Shown here: in pieces, positions 1-11,061 of the stretch
Layout of the letters: every line of letters starts with the position of its first letter
Numbering within the stretch: position 1 is the stretch's first letter
NCBI GenBank assembly: GCA_030015575.1
Contig: CM057338.1
Location: forward strand, 776,191,864 to 776,255,863
Origin: Agapanthus africanus
Lineage: Eukaryota; Streptophyta; Magnoliopsida; Asparagales; Amaryllidaceae
Direction: 5' to 3'
DNA length: 64,000 nucleotides
Translations under genes and position numbers: made by a program
Notes under the pieces: model-generated
Told to the model about the DNA's origin: nothing
The model's input: only the letters and a program-made list of their open reading frames with translations
Databases searched by the model: none

Positions 1-3
1 TAC

Positions 4-2204
4 TGTAGGGTTCCTAGGCACTCTTGTGAAGGTTCATAAGGCATCAAACATGCCCAAATAAAATTTTAGATGTGCCGAACAACCCAAAGCCGGGATCTTT
101 GCTAGATTATTAGGGTTTAACATGCAAGTAAACATCTTTACTACTAAGTGTGAGGGATTACAACCTTTGTAGTCCGCTCCTTCGCTTCATAAGCTCCGAG
201 TAGAAGTCCCTTCGCCGTGATCTACGATCTCCCGGACTCATGAGAGGCTCCACGACTCGAACGATCCATGATAGCTTGTCGTATTCCTTTTCTCCGATGA
301 TCTACGTCGAAGTTGCAATAGCTCAAGCTCTCTCACTCTAATGAGGTGAACACCCTAATCTAATGGGCTAGATTAGATGAGGATGATGGAGTAGTATTTA
401 TGCTTTCTTTTTATATCATAATCTCACATGAAATCATCACATAAGGAATTTCTAGTAAGCTTTCTCAAAGCTCAAGAGAGAAGAAGATGATGAAATGAAA
501 AAGATAATCCTTTTGTGATGAATAGTAGTAAAGAGTATATGATTGATTATGGAACCATGGTCAAGGATGAGAAGCTTAACCTTTGTAGAGAATAAACCAG
601 AGCTAGGGTTTGGTTAGGTTAAGAATGAGTCATGGATAAGTATCAACCATAACATCTTAACCAAGACAAAAGGAAATCCTTCTAGAATGAACAAGAAGGA
701 GCTAACCCTAATCAAACCCTAATCTCTTTTAATCATCACTAAACATGTTTCATAATAAATCATATCATGTTACTATAATATATATCACATATATATTATA
801 TTTGTAACAAAAGAAAATAATACAATTAATATATATCGCATATATATCAATGTATTAATCCGGTGAGAAAATGAAATAATAAAGCGAGCCAATATTAGTT
901 AATGTAATACAATATATCATATATATCATTATACATTAAATCATCGAATCAACACTTGATCCGACGATCCGGCTATATCGAACATTACCGACTAATATAT
1001 CATGTACCGATTCATCGAATCAACACTTGATCCGATGACCTGGTTCATATCTAAATATCGCGAGAATATAATACGGTATCTCATATCACATTATCCTCGA
1101 TCCTGCACATATCACATATGTGCCTCTACTCCGTTTTTCCTGAGCCAAGAAACATCTGTGAATGACTCTAAAGAATCGTCAATACGCCGGTAGCAGGTGA
1201 TGATCATATCAAACACCCACAGGCTGCAACCGGTCAGCTAAACTTAACAGCCACCCAGGTATTGAGCGATCAGAAGATCAACAAGCTAGCATGTACGTTC
1301 TCCTGTGAATCCAACCAGTAACACTCCCATACAGTACGGTCTGTTCGTCTGATATGTCGCATATCAAGTCTAGGGGTGGTATACGTCAGACCCCAATAAC
1401 CGATAAGTCGTGTCGATGTGAGGCTCATAACAGGTCGAGAAACTACTGGTAACACTTACCAGTATATCTCTATATCAGCCCTGGCCAGGGACTTCCAGTT
1501 ATAGCCAATCGAACACAGCACAACATCAACTCCCTATACCGGGAGAGACGAATCCCCTCCTATCGCTCGTTGCCGCCATGTGATTCGGGACTGTACCCAA
1601 AAGCCACCGTTTTGCATGCCCTCTTGGACGTGGTAAGGTGGAAATCAAAGCACAGTGGGAATCACATAAGACTCTATGACGATCTCGGGTCTACAGACTA
1701 CGATGTACCAGTGTCATCAATGAACTTCCATCTGACGTGTGGTATAACACCATCTGGGAGTTCTCGGCGAGTCCGTCCTGTATACCCAGTCTCCACTGAG
1801 CACCCGTACACCATCTCTGATGTCAAACACCGATGGATATGGGATCATCCATCGCCCATCATATGGGTCAAGATGCGTATACGCTAGTCTACTGCTGGTG
1901 TATCGATGCCCTGTCTCGATATACCCTCGACTAGGAACATTTATAGGGTGTACTCATCGACTACCATGGCCCCACTAGTATGATCTCATCATAATCCCAG
2001 TAGTCGAGTACAGATCCTAAGGGCTTTATCAACATGTGAGAGAAAGACAGTAAACCAATACAAGTCAACATATTAAGATAAAGTGAAACCAAATAGCATA
2101 CTATCATGACGAGCAAGAAAGTCCTCTCTGTATATATCCAAGCATCCATCATAATATACATCATATGTACAACAATGGCCTCTAGGGCATATACATAACA
2201 AACA
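4..2204 (-). repeat. 3' LTR of element 1
   Basis: About 2.2 kb, aligning along its whole length with 7216-9393 with scattered substitutions and small indels (for example about 25 bases present near 1415 are missing from the other copy). It abuts the polypurine tract, so it is the 3' LTR in the minus-strand element. AT-rich tracts occur around 770-960. Small open frames inside (for example 1570-1887) are not conserved as proteins and are not called genes. Confidence 0.92.
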
Positions 2205-2220
2205 ATCTCCCACTTGCACT
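2205..2220 (-). promoter_or_regulatory. Polypurine tract of element 1
   Basis: On the minus strand AGTGCAAGTGGGAGAT lies directly against the LTR start. The same purine-rich block sits at 35767-35782 in element 2 and 52705-52720 in element 3. It would prime plus-strand DNA synthesis. Confidence 0.85.
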
Positions 2221-2233
2221 AAGGCCAGCTGCT

Positions 2234-5200
2234 TTAGTATCTCATACCTAGCTTCCCGAATAATCTCTCAAAGTGTATCCGGGGAATGGCCTTCGTGAGT
2301 GGATCCGCAGTGTTATCCTTCGTATCTACTCTCCTGACCTCGATCTCCCGGCGATCAACTATCGCCCTGATCAGGTGATACCGCCTCAGAATATGTCTGG
2401 ACTTCTGATGGGACCTGGGTTCCTTGTCCAAACCCACAGCTCCATTGTTATCGCAATACAGAGGTATTGGATGCTCAATGGATGGAACCACACCAAGTTC
2501 ACTAATGAACTTCTTCATCCAGACAACCTCTTTGGCAGCATCGTTGGCAGCGATGTATTCAGCCTCCATCGTCGAGTCTGCAACGGTATCCTGTTTGGAA
2601 CTCTTCCAACACACCGCCCCTCCATTGAGGGTAAAGACAAATCCCGAGTGCGACTTAGAGTCGTCCTTATCACTTTGGATGGTGGAATCGGTAAAGGACT
2701 CCACCCGGAGTTCTCCGTTACCATACACCAAGAACATGTCTCTAGTCCTTCGTAAGTACTTGAGAATGTTCTTCACAGCTGTCCAGTGACTCTCTCCAGG
2801 ATCTGCTTGATACCGACTCACTACACTTAGTGAGTATGCCACATCGGGTCTGGTACATAGCATCACATACATGATAGAGCCTACTGCCGAAGCATAGGGT
2901 ATCCCTTGCATGCGAGCTCTCTCCAAATCAGTCTTGGGAGACATCTCTTTGGAGAGAGTGAGTCCAGAGATCGTGGGTTGGTTCCCACGCTTGGACTCTT
3001 CCATACTAAACCTCTTTAGTATGGTGTCAATGTACCTGGATTGGGACAATCCCAGTATCCGTTTAGATCTATCTCTATAGATCATTATTCCCAATATGCA
3101 GGAGGCATCACCTAGATCTTTCATTGAGAATCTTTGTGATAAGAAGAGCTTGACTGATTTCAGCATAGGAATATCATTTCCTATCAAGAGTATGTCATCC
3201 ATGTACAATACGAGGAAGACAACCTTACTCTCTGCTACCTTTTTATAGATACAAGGTTCATCTATGTTTTTGATGAAGTCAAACTCTTTGACTACAACAT
3301 CAAAACAGATGTTCCAACTCCACGATGCTTGCTTTAACACATAAATGGATTTAAGCAGCTTGCACACCTTTCCGCTGCTCCCACTATCTACGAAGCCCTC
3401 TGGCTGAGTCATGTACACGCACTCTTCTAAATCACCGTTTAGAAAGGCGGTCTTAACATCCATTTGCAGATTTCGTAGTCATGGTATGCAGCAATGGCAA
3501 GTAAGATCCGGATGGACTTAAGCATAGCCACTGGAGAAAAGGTTTCGTAATAATCCACACCTGGTCGTTGACGAAAACCCTTTGCTACAAGTCTAGCTTT
3601 GAAAGTCTCAACTTTTCCATCTACACCAAATTTCTTTTTAAAAATCCACTTGCTCCCAATGGGTTTTACCCATTCAGGAGCATTTTCCAAAGTCCATACT
3701 TTATTGGTGTACATGGATTCTATCTCAGATCGCATTGCATCCAGCCATTTCACAGAGTCAGCACTCGTGATGGCCTGCTCGAAACTAGTCGGGTCATCAT
3801 CTTCCATGATGCAATCCTCGCTTCCACCATCAATGAGAAAACTATAGTATCTCTCAGGCGGATGAGAAACCCTGCTAGATCGGCGGAGAGGCTGGGGTTC
3901 GTCGGGTACTACTGAATCCTCTGGTTCTACCAAATCATCTATTGTAGTTTATTCTGCTGGAACTTCTTCCAGTTCTACCTCAATGCCACTAATCTGTTTC
4001 ATAAGAAAACCTTTTTCTAAGAAAGTGGCATGTCGAGAAACAAACACCTTTTGTTCCTCGGAGTGGTAGAAGATATACCCTCGCGAATGTTTGGGATATC
4101 CAATAAACTTATATAGGACAGACATTGCCTCGAGCTTGTCCGGATTGTGTGTTTTAACATAGGCCGGATAACCCCATATCTGAATAAAATTAAGACATGG
4201 TCTCTTACCATTCCATATCTCATATGGAGTGGTAGGCACTGATTTGGTTGGAACTCTATTCAATAGGTATGCAGCTGTCTCCAGTGCATATCCCCAGAAG
4301 GAAATAGGTAACTCAGCAGTGCTCATCATAGAGCGCACCATATCTAATACAGTGCGATTTCTCCGTTCCGATACACCGTTGTGCTGTGGTGTATAAGGAG
4401 GAGTAAGCTGAGAGAGAATCCCATTCTCTTTTAGATAATCTAGGAACTCATTGCTTAAGTATTCACCTCCTCGATCAGATCGAAGAATCTTAATACTTTT
4501 GCCCATTTGATTCTCTACTTCGTGCTTATATTCTCTGAATTTCTCAAAAGTTTCAGACTTGTGTTTCATCAGGAACACATATCCGAATCTTGAGCGATCA
4601 TCAGTGAATGTAATGAAGTAGGAAGAACCGTTCCTGGCATGCGTAGACATGGGACCGCATACATCACTATGTACCAGTCCTAAGAGTTCCGTAACTCTTT
4701 CTCCGTGTCCACTAAACAGAGTTTTGGTCATTTTTCCTTTGAGACATGAATGGCAAGTATCATAAGATGATAATTCGAACGGATTCAAATATCCATCTTT
4801 ATGTAACTTAGCCAGTCGTGTCGCATTGATATGACCGAGTCTACAATGCCACAAGAAGGATTCGTTCATTTCTGAACTCTTCCTCTTGTGTGTGTTTTGT
4901 ATATTGAGGACTGTATTTTGATTTAGAATGAATATGCTATTATGTAACGAGCCTGATGCAATCAACTTTTGATCTAGGAATATGTTCATAACATTATCCT
5001 TTACTACAAAATTATATCCTTCTTTACTTAATAAAGAAACTGATATAATGTTGCACATCATGTTCGGTATATAATAGCACTCATTCAGAATTAGTGTATC
5101 ACCACTTGGTAATATTAGGTGATATTCGCCAACTGCTTTGGCTGCAACATTTGCCCCATTCCCTACTTGAACGGAATGATCACCTTTTCCCAGTTCTCTA

Positions 5201-5487
5201 CCTTTCCGCAGCCCATGTAACAATTTACATATGTGGGATCCTGATCCGGTATCTAATACCCAGGACGTAGGGTGAACTGAGAAACAGTTCTCAATAACTA
5301 ACACACCTGAAGAAGATGCATCAACATACATGTTCTTTTGGGCGGCTTGAGAATCCAGATATTCTCCTATTCCCTATTCAGTCTTATAACTCTTATAAGA
5401 AAGAACGGGTCTAACGTTCCCCTGCTCAGTATAATAAGCGGGTTCAGTCAATACATCCATATTATTATCTTGATTATGGCCTGACAT
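2234..5487 (-). pseudogene. pol: Copia pol (protease, integrase, reverse transcriptase, RNase H), broken
   Basis: Polyprotein of an LTR retrotransposon, read from the ATG at 5487 leftwards. In order: about 60 unrecognised residues; aspartic protease with DTGSG near 5250; GAG_pre-integrase with an HCRLGH...C..C zinc site near 4850-4720; integrase core with the D (HSDVCGP), D (SDRGGEY) and E (GVSERRN) residues between about 4660 and 4360; a linker; reverse transcriptase from about 3800 with the YMDD box near 3200; and RNase H to TADPLTKAIP near 2290. Lesions: TAG at 5374-5376 and TAA at 3949-3951, both glutamine in element 3, and a 1-base loss near 3465 that shifts the frame in RT. There is no gag domain or CCHC knuckle before the protease. 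Confidence 0.92.
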
Positions 5488-5939
5488 GGTCGCTACCTGG
5501 AGAGACAGAGAAGAAAACACTTTAGCGTATGCTCTTGAAAGATTAGATTGGTTATTATCTTATCTAATCAGGATGTCTCCCACTTTTTTTTTATCAAATC
5601 TACCTTCAAACCCTAAAAGGTAAGATTAGCCGGGATTAATTACACCCTACAATTTCGTCAATCTTTCAGCCAGATCAGTGTCGGTACTTAAGGGAGGTTC
5701 CCCGTGCTTTCGCACGGACCTAATTAAAGTAAACCTCGTTTTCCCAGGGGCGTAACCTCATTAACACTTTTTTAGACACCTACTTGATCGGCTAATTGTC
5801 CTGTGTAAAACACTCTCAGGAGTAACTCTTACTCGCAGTGGGTATCGGGATCCAACTATCTCATAGAAGGTATGCAATCTCATTGCAATTTTCAACACTT
5901 GAAATTCCCGATAATGCTTTTGTCCCTAGCGTCCCATGA

Positions 5940-6137
5940 CCTTGACGGAGGCCAAACTACCCATAGGGCGCTAGTCAAGTTCAACCCGTCATTTCTTGAT
6001 TGAATTAAACCCACCCGTACGACCCTTGACGGAGGCCAAACTACGCCGTACGAATACCCTAATCCAATCGCATCATATGCTAGCAGATAAGCACTAGTTA
6101 GCTACCGTACACTATGCCTTGACGAAGGCCAAACTAC
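5940..6137 (-). repeat. Triple leader motif CCTTGACGgAGGCCAAACTAC
   Basis: Three spaced copies at 5940-5960, 6024-6044 and 6117-6137, written as on the plus strand. The third has one change. The same triple, with CAT in place of GAG, occurs in element 2 (39504-39701) and, on the other strand, in element 3 (48789-48984). Spacing is about 80-95 bases in each. Function unknown. Confidence 0.85.
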
Positions 6138-6278
6138 CGCAGCACGAATAATAAGTAGTACTTATCTGAAATGACGGAGGGCTACGCAGGTTTTTCAGAA
6201 AACCATGAGCGTAATGAACTTGATATCGTTGTAGAATCAAGTGAAATTTTTAAATGGAGTGATTTTGAGGCTTTCATC

Positions 6279-6523
6279 AGTTTTGCTAAAGTGGTCACTC
6301 CCGGTGAAGGGATCTCGGCTCTTTCCCCATCGAATAAGGTGCAGGATATATCATATATATCGCTATGCGAAGCAAAACTCTAAAAGCAATCAAAAGACAA
6401 ACCGAGAGTTGTAGCATCTGCCAGTTTTGCTAAAGAGGTCACTCCCGGTGAAGGGATCTCGGCTCTTTCCTTATCGAATAAGGTGCAGGGTATATCATAT
6501 ATACCGCTATGCCAAGCAAAACT
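6279..6523 (-). repeat. Duplicated 101-bp hairpin module in the leader
   Basis: Two copies (6279-6379, 6423-6523), period 144. Each starts AGTTTTGCT and ends AGCAAAACT, so the ends can pair. The interior, with CACTCCCGGTGAAGGGATCT and an AT-rich block, is strongly alike between copies. Both copies are kept in elements 2 and 3, which suggests selection on RNA or DNA structure rather than on protein. Confidence 0.8.
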
Positions 6524-6768
6524 GTAGCTACCCTTTTTTATAAAATTTTGATTCTACAACAACTTTTACAATTTCTTTTTTGTGACCGTAAGTGTAGTAT
6601 GTAGTTGTATTGTCGGTTTTCGTTGCTATACATCAATGACGATCGGTGTATGCATACTTACTTACGTTGATGATATGTGATATTATGTGTTGCTGTGATA
6701 TGTTATATTGGATCGTCATGTTATGAATAGCCGGGGTTTTATGTGAGATGAGGGTTTTTATTTTCATT

Positions 6769-7208
6769 GATACCAGTGTAGGTCAGGTAGCCACCCCATC
6801 CAATGGGGTCACCGTGGCACCAACGGGTCCCTCAGCAGCTACTTTTTACGCATGCCCCCTCGCGAGGACTACAACCCGCCGGAACACCTTCCGGTCTCGG
6901 GACACCCTGGGGGTAAGAGCCTATGCATCGCCACACTATCACACAGTGAGAACCCCCGATAGGTCAACATCTAATGCCTAGTAGCTCTGATACCAATGTT
7001 AGTCAGGTAGCCACCCCATCCAATGGGGTCGCCGTGGCACCAACGGGTCCCTCAGCCGCTACTTTTTACGCATGCCCCCTCGTGAGGACTATAACCCGCC
7101 GGAACACTTTCCGGTCTCGGGACACCCTGGGGGTAAGAGCCTATGCTTCGCCACACTGTCACACAGTGAGAACCCCAAATAGGTCGACATCCAATGCCTA
7201 GTAGCTCT
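6769..7208 (-). repeat. 220-bp tandem duplication carrying primer-site copies
   Basis: The start of GATACCA recurs at 6769, 6989 and 7209, giving two 220-bp units with few differences. Each unit ends in the TAGCTCTGATACCA sequence that forms the primer-binding site, so extra full or partial copies of the primer site lie inside the leader. Not seen in elements 2, 3 or the derivative at 55489. Small open frames across it are repeat shadows. Confidence 0.88.
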
Positions 7209-7215
7209 GATACCA
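7201..7215 (-). promoter_or_regulatory. Primer-binding site (initiator tRNA-Met type)
   Basis: On the minus strand TGGTATCAGAGCTAC directly follows the 5' LTR end. TGGTATCAGAGC is the standard plant Copia primer site complementary to the 3' end of initiator tRNA-Met. Confidence 0.9.
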
Positions 7216-9393
7216 TGTTGGGTTCCTAGGCACTCTTGTGAAGGTTCATAAGGCATCAAACATGCCCGAATAAAATTTTAGATGTGCCGAACAACCCAAA
7301 GCCGGGATTTTTGCTAGATTATTAGGGTTTAACATGCAAGTAAACATCTTTACTACTAAGTGTGAGGGATTACAACCTTTGTAGTCCGCTCCTTCGCTTC
7401 TTAAGCTCCGAGTAGAAGTCCCTTCGCCGCGATCCACGATCTCCCGGACTCATGAGAGGCTCCACGACTCGAACGATCCATGATAGCTTGTCGTATTCCT
7501 TTTCTCCGATGATCTACGTAGAAGTTGCAATAGCTCAAGCTCTCTCACTCTAATGAGATGAACACCCTAATCTAATGGGCTAGATTAGATGAGGATGATG
7601 GAGTAGTATTTATGCTTTCTTTTTATATCATAATATCACATGAAATAATCACAAAAGGAATTTCTAGTAAGCTTTCTCAAAGCTCACGAGAGAAGAAGAT
7701 GATGGAATGAAAAAGATAATCCTTTTGTGATGAATAGTAGTAAAGGATATATGATTGATTATGGAACCATGGTTAAGGATGAGAAGCTTAATCTTTGTAG
7801 AGAATAAACCAGAGCTAGGGTTTGGTTAGTTTAAGAATGAGTCATGGATAAGTATCAACCATAATATCTTAACCAAGACAAAAGGAAATCCTTCTAGAAT
7901 GAACAAGAAGGAGCTAACCCTAATCAAACCCTAATCTCTTTTAATCATCACTAAACACGTTTCATAATAAATCATATCATGTTACTATAATATATATCAC
8001 ATATATATTATATTTGTAACAAAAGAAAATAATACAATTAATATATATCGCATATATATCAATGTATTAATCCGGTGAGAAAATGAAATAATAAAGCGAG
8101 CCAATATTAGTTAATGTAATACAATATATCATATATATCATTATACATTAAATCATCGAATCAACACTTGATCCGACGATCCGGCTATATGGAACATAAC
8201 CGACTAATATATCATGTACCGATTCATCGAATCAACACTTGATCCGATGACCTGGTTCATATCTAAATATCGCGAGAATATAATACGGTATCTCATATCG
8301 CATTATCCTCGGTCCTGCACATATCACATAGGTTCCTCTACTCCGTTTTGCCTGAGCCAAGAAACCTTTGTGTAGGACTCTAAAGAATCGTCAATACGCC
8401 GGTAGCAGGTGATGATCATATCAAACACCCACAAGCTGCAAGCGGTCAGCTAAACGTAACAGCCACCCAGGTATTGAACGATCAGAAGATCAACAAGCTA
8501 GCCTGTACGTTCTCCTGTGAATCAAATCAGTAACACTCCCGTACAGTCCGGTCTGTTCGTCTGATATGTCGCATATCAAGTCTAGGGGTGGTATATGTCA
8601 GACCCCAATAACCGATAAGTAGGTCGAGAAACTACTGGTAACACTTACCAGTATATCTCTATATCAGCCCTGGCCAGGGGCTTCCAGTTATAGCCAATCG
8701 AAGACAGCACAACATCAACTCCCTATACCGGGAGAGACGAATCCCCTCCTATCGCTCATTGCCTCCATGTGATTCGGGACTGTACCCAAAAGCCACCGTT
8801 TTGCACGCCCTCTTGGACGTGGTAAGGTGGAAATCAAAGCACAGTGAGAATCACATAACACTCTATGACGATCTCGGGTCTACAGATTACGCTGTACTAG
8901 TTTCACCGGAGAACTGCCATCTGACGTGTGGTATAACACCATCTGGGAGTTCTCGGCGAGTCCGTCCAGTATACCCAGTCTCCACTGAGCACCCGTACAC
9001 CATCTCTGATGTCAAACACCGATGGATATGGGATCATCCATCGCCCATCATATGGGTCAAGATGCGTATACGCTAGTCTACTGCTGGTGTATCGATGCCC
9101 TGTCTCGATATACCCTCAACTAGGAACATTTATAGGATGTACTCATCGACTACCGTGGCCCCACTAGTATGATCTCATCATAATCCCAGTAGTCGAGTAT
9201 AGATCCTAAGGGCTTTATCAACATGTGAGAGAAAGACAGTAAACCAATACAAGTCAACATGTTAAGATAAAGTGAAACCAAATAGCATACTATCATAACG
9301 AGCAAGAAAGTCATCTCTGTATATATCCAAGCATCCATCATAATATACATCATATGTACAACAATGGCCTCTAGGGCATATACATAACTAACA
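7216..9393 (-). repeat. 5' LTR of element 1
   Basis: 2178 bp, plus-strand start TGTTGGGTTCC and end TAACTAACA. Adjacent to the primer site, so it is the promoter-bearing 5' LTR of the minus-strand element. Near-identical to 4-2204. Nothing coding is recognised inside. Confidence 0.92.
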
Positions 9394-9398
9394 CATAC
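9394..9398. repeat. Target-site duplication CATAC of element 1
   Basis: CATAC follows the right LTR; TAC, its last three bases, precedes the left LTR at 1-3. Consistent with a 5-bp duplication cut by the window edge. Confidence 0.6.
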
Positions 9399-9476
9399 TA
9401 TTCAGGGTTTTTGACTCAGGAAGATAGCGAGCGGACACAAGCGTCATCATCTATCATTGACCTAAGTCTTGACTCG

Positions 9477-10001
9477 TCAAGCATAGTACTTTTTGAGGAA
9501 CCGGTCATTTATTGACCGGAAGGATCTTTCGCCATGCATATCCATGAGTAGGTAGGCTCCACCTTAGTAGACTTTGTCTATGATGTACATGCCTTCATAG
9601 TTCAGCTCGAATTTCCCCCATTTTGCACGATTGGGGATCATTGGTCTTTTGACGACCAACATGAGTTCGCCTTGGCGGAACGTTCTTGTCCTGGTCTGTT
9701 TTTCGTACGACCGTGTCATCCTTGCCTTATAAGCCTCCAGGTTTTGCTGTGCTATAAGGTGCGTTTCATCGGAGATTTTTTCTTTCTCTTTTTCTCTTTT
9801 GCTAGAACCATTGTTTGTAGGTCCGAGGTTCTTCTCAGGCAACGTGCGGTTGCACAGCTGAATATTCTCGTGGTTCTTCTCCTTCTCTTCTTTTTCGGAG
9901 GTGGAGTCCTTGAAGAGAGGGCTAAGGGTTATTTCGTCCTCAGAATCGCTCCCAAAGGTATGAACCTGGGGTTTATCCCCTTCCGAACTGGTATCAACCA
10001 T
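9477..10001 (-). pseudogene. Gypsy integrase C-terminal tail, fused to acidic gag-like sequence
   Basis: The last part matches the end of Tat-type gypsy integrases: an alpha-helical stretch (HLIAQQNLEAYKARM), then FRQGELMLVVKRPM, a KFELNYEG...Y block and GGAYLL, ending in FLKKYYA and a stop at 9477-9479. An in-frame TAA lies at 9564-9566, just before GGAYLL. The first roughly 70 residues are acidic and lysine/glutamate-rich, unlike an integrase core. The catalytic D,D,E region that should precede the tail is missing, so a large deletion joins gag-side sequence to the tail, probably between about 9780 and 9900. No function is expected. Confidence 0.75.
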
Positions 10002-10033
10002 ATGACAGTTGTTAGTTGTTTTCTTATGCGCAC

Positions 10034-10306
10034 TTATAGCACTTTTTGCTGTCGACGAGCTTCGTGCTTCATCCTCTTGAAGTGTTTTTGATGGGCCTCA
10101 TATCCTTGCCACCACTTCTTCAAGGCACTGCATTCTTCAGTTGGATGAGTAACCCTCTGATGATATAGGCAGTAGTTCGGATGTGAATCCTCTCCGTCGA
10201 GGAATATGACCCTAAGAGTGTTCCCTACGAGAGGTGGCAGCTTCATTCCCTCTGACAGGTCTTTGGCGAACTGCTTCTCTTCTTTGATCCTGCTCTTATG
10301 CGCCAC
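10034..10306 (-). pseudogene. Gypsy gag fragment, second zinc-like motif copy
   Basis: 90-residue open stretch with NYCLYHQRVTHPTEECSALK, the C-x2-H...H-x4-C pattern typical of Tat/Ogre gag-pol polyproteins, where it lies downstream of the Retrotrans_gag domain. A similar motif occurs at 11062-11436, so the element carries two. The end is basic (KRMKHEARRQQK). Same frame as 10406-10882, suggesting one former reading frame interrupted by stops. Confidence 0.65.
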
Positions 10307-10405
10307 AGGTGTGCTTCGGTTTGGTTGGAGTACTTTACGACTCGTCCGCGCCGCAGCTTCTTTCTCCTGACGCTTAGCCTTGTCATATATGGCCGTCTCG
10401 CATTC

Positions 10406-10882
10406 TCAGTCAACTTTGCTCTTTTGAAATGCTTCGTTTAGCAGCCTCTCAATTGAGTATTCTGGAAGTTCCGGGGATTTTAGCGCCGATTCTGCCCCCA
10501 GTTGCTCTGCGTTGTTTTCTGACGCTGAAAGAGCTTCTTCGTCATATAACGATGAAAGGGAAACTATATGGAAACTTGTTACATAGTCTTCGGTTTCTGA
10601 TGAGTCATTTTCCTCATCGTTGTCACTCTCTTCGTTCTCAAGAATATGCTTGAGGAACTCTTCGAGGGTGACTAGTGTCTGCGCCTTCTGGTTGTACTCC
10701 TCCAGAGCGTCAATGTACCTTTGTAAGTCTATTCGTTTATCGTCATACTCGGCAGGTAGCACAGGCTTCGTGGTCTTCTTCTTTTTCTTCGAAGACTTTG
10801 AAGGCTCGATTTGGGGATTTTTCCCCCTGTCGACAGTTTTCGGTACGGGACGTGGTTTCAGCATCTCTTCAATGATTTCCAC
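10406..10882 (-). pseudogene. Acidic gag linker of the gypsy relic
   Basis: 158 residues with a lysine run (SSKKKKKTTKP) followed by a strongly acidic region rich in E, D, S and N. Low-complexity linkers of this sort occur between gag and protease in Tat/Ogre elements, but no domain can be assigned. Shares a frame with the piece at 10034-10306. Adjacent plus-strand open frames are shadows of it. Confidence 0.5.
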
Positions 10883-11061
10883 CTAACTGCCGAACATTCC
10901 GGGAGATCTTTCAACATTCTTTTGGTTTAAGTTGAAAGAAGGACTTCCCATGAAGTTTCTTCCACGAGCGAGCATAATGCCCCCGGTGCATCCACCTTTT
11001 TGGGAATGTGCTTCTGTTGCGGCTTCACCCTCCAATTCTCAGAAAGCGCAAATTTCCCCTG

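Larger units (their letters stand above)
5488..7200 (-). other. Long non-coding leader of element 1
   Basis: About 1.7 kb between primer site and pol with no supportable gag. It holds, from pol towards the primer site: a polypyrimidine tract and CAG|GTAGC just before the pol ATG, looking like a 3' splice site; three copies of a 21-base motif (5940-6137); two copies of a hairpin module (6279-6523); a roughly 200-bp stretch inverted relative to the other family members (about 6561-6768); and a 220-bp tandem duplication (6769-7208). Elements 2 and 3 have longer leaders of 2.6-2.9 kb. Confidence 0.75.
4..9393 (-). mobile_element. Complete Angela-like Ty1/copia LTR retrotransposon (element 1)
   Basis: Two long near-identical direct repeats (4-2204 and 7216-9393) bound an internal region with a tRNA-Met type primer site, a leader, a minus-strand pol and a polypurine tract. 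Read on the minus strand, the LTR begins TGTTnGTTATGTATATGCCC and ends CCCAACA or CCTACA. The early CCCTAGAGGC block resembles cereal Angela/BARE LTRs (from memory). The right flank is CATAC, and the three visible bases left of the element are TAC, matching the end of a 5-bp target duplication whose first two bases lie outside the window. The host is the Tat-like gypsy relic that resumes at 9394. Pol is broken, so the copy is not autonomous today. Confidence 0.93.

Noticed and set aside
1570-1887. 105-residue plus-strand open frame, repeated at 8759-9076
   Set aside because: Duplicated because it lies in both LTRs; broken in the LTRs of elements 2 and 3.
6748-7201. Two similar plus-strand open frames of 75-77 residues
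   Set aside because: Product of the 220-bp tandem duplication in a non-coding leader, on the strand opposite to the element.
9672-10091. Plus-strand open frame of 139 residues
   Set aside because: Antisense of gypsy gag/integrase text; hydrophobic composition comes from the acidic codons on the other strand.
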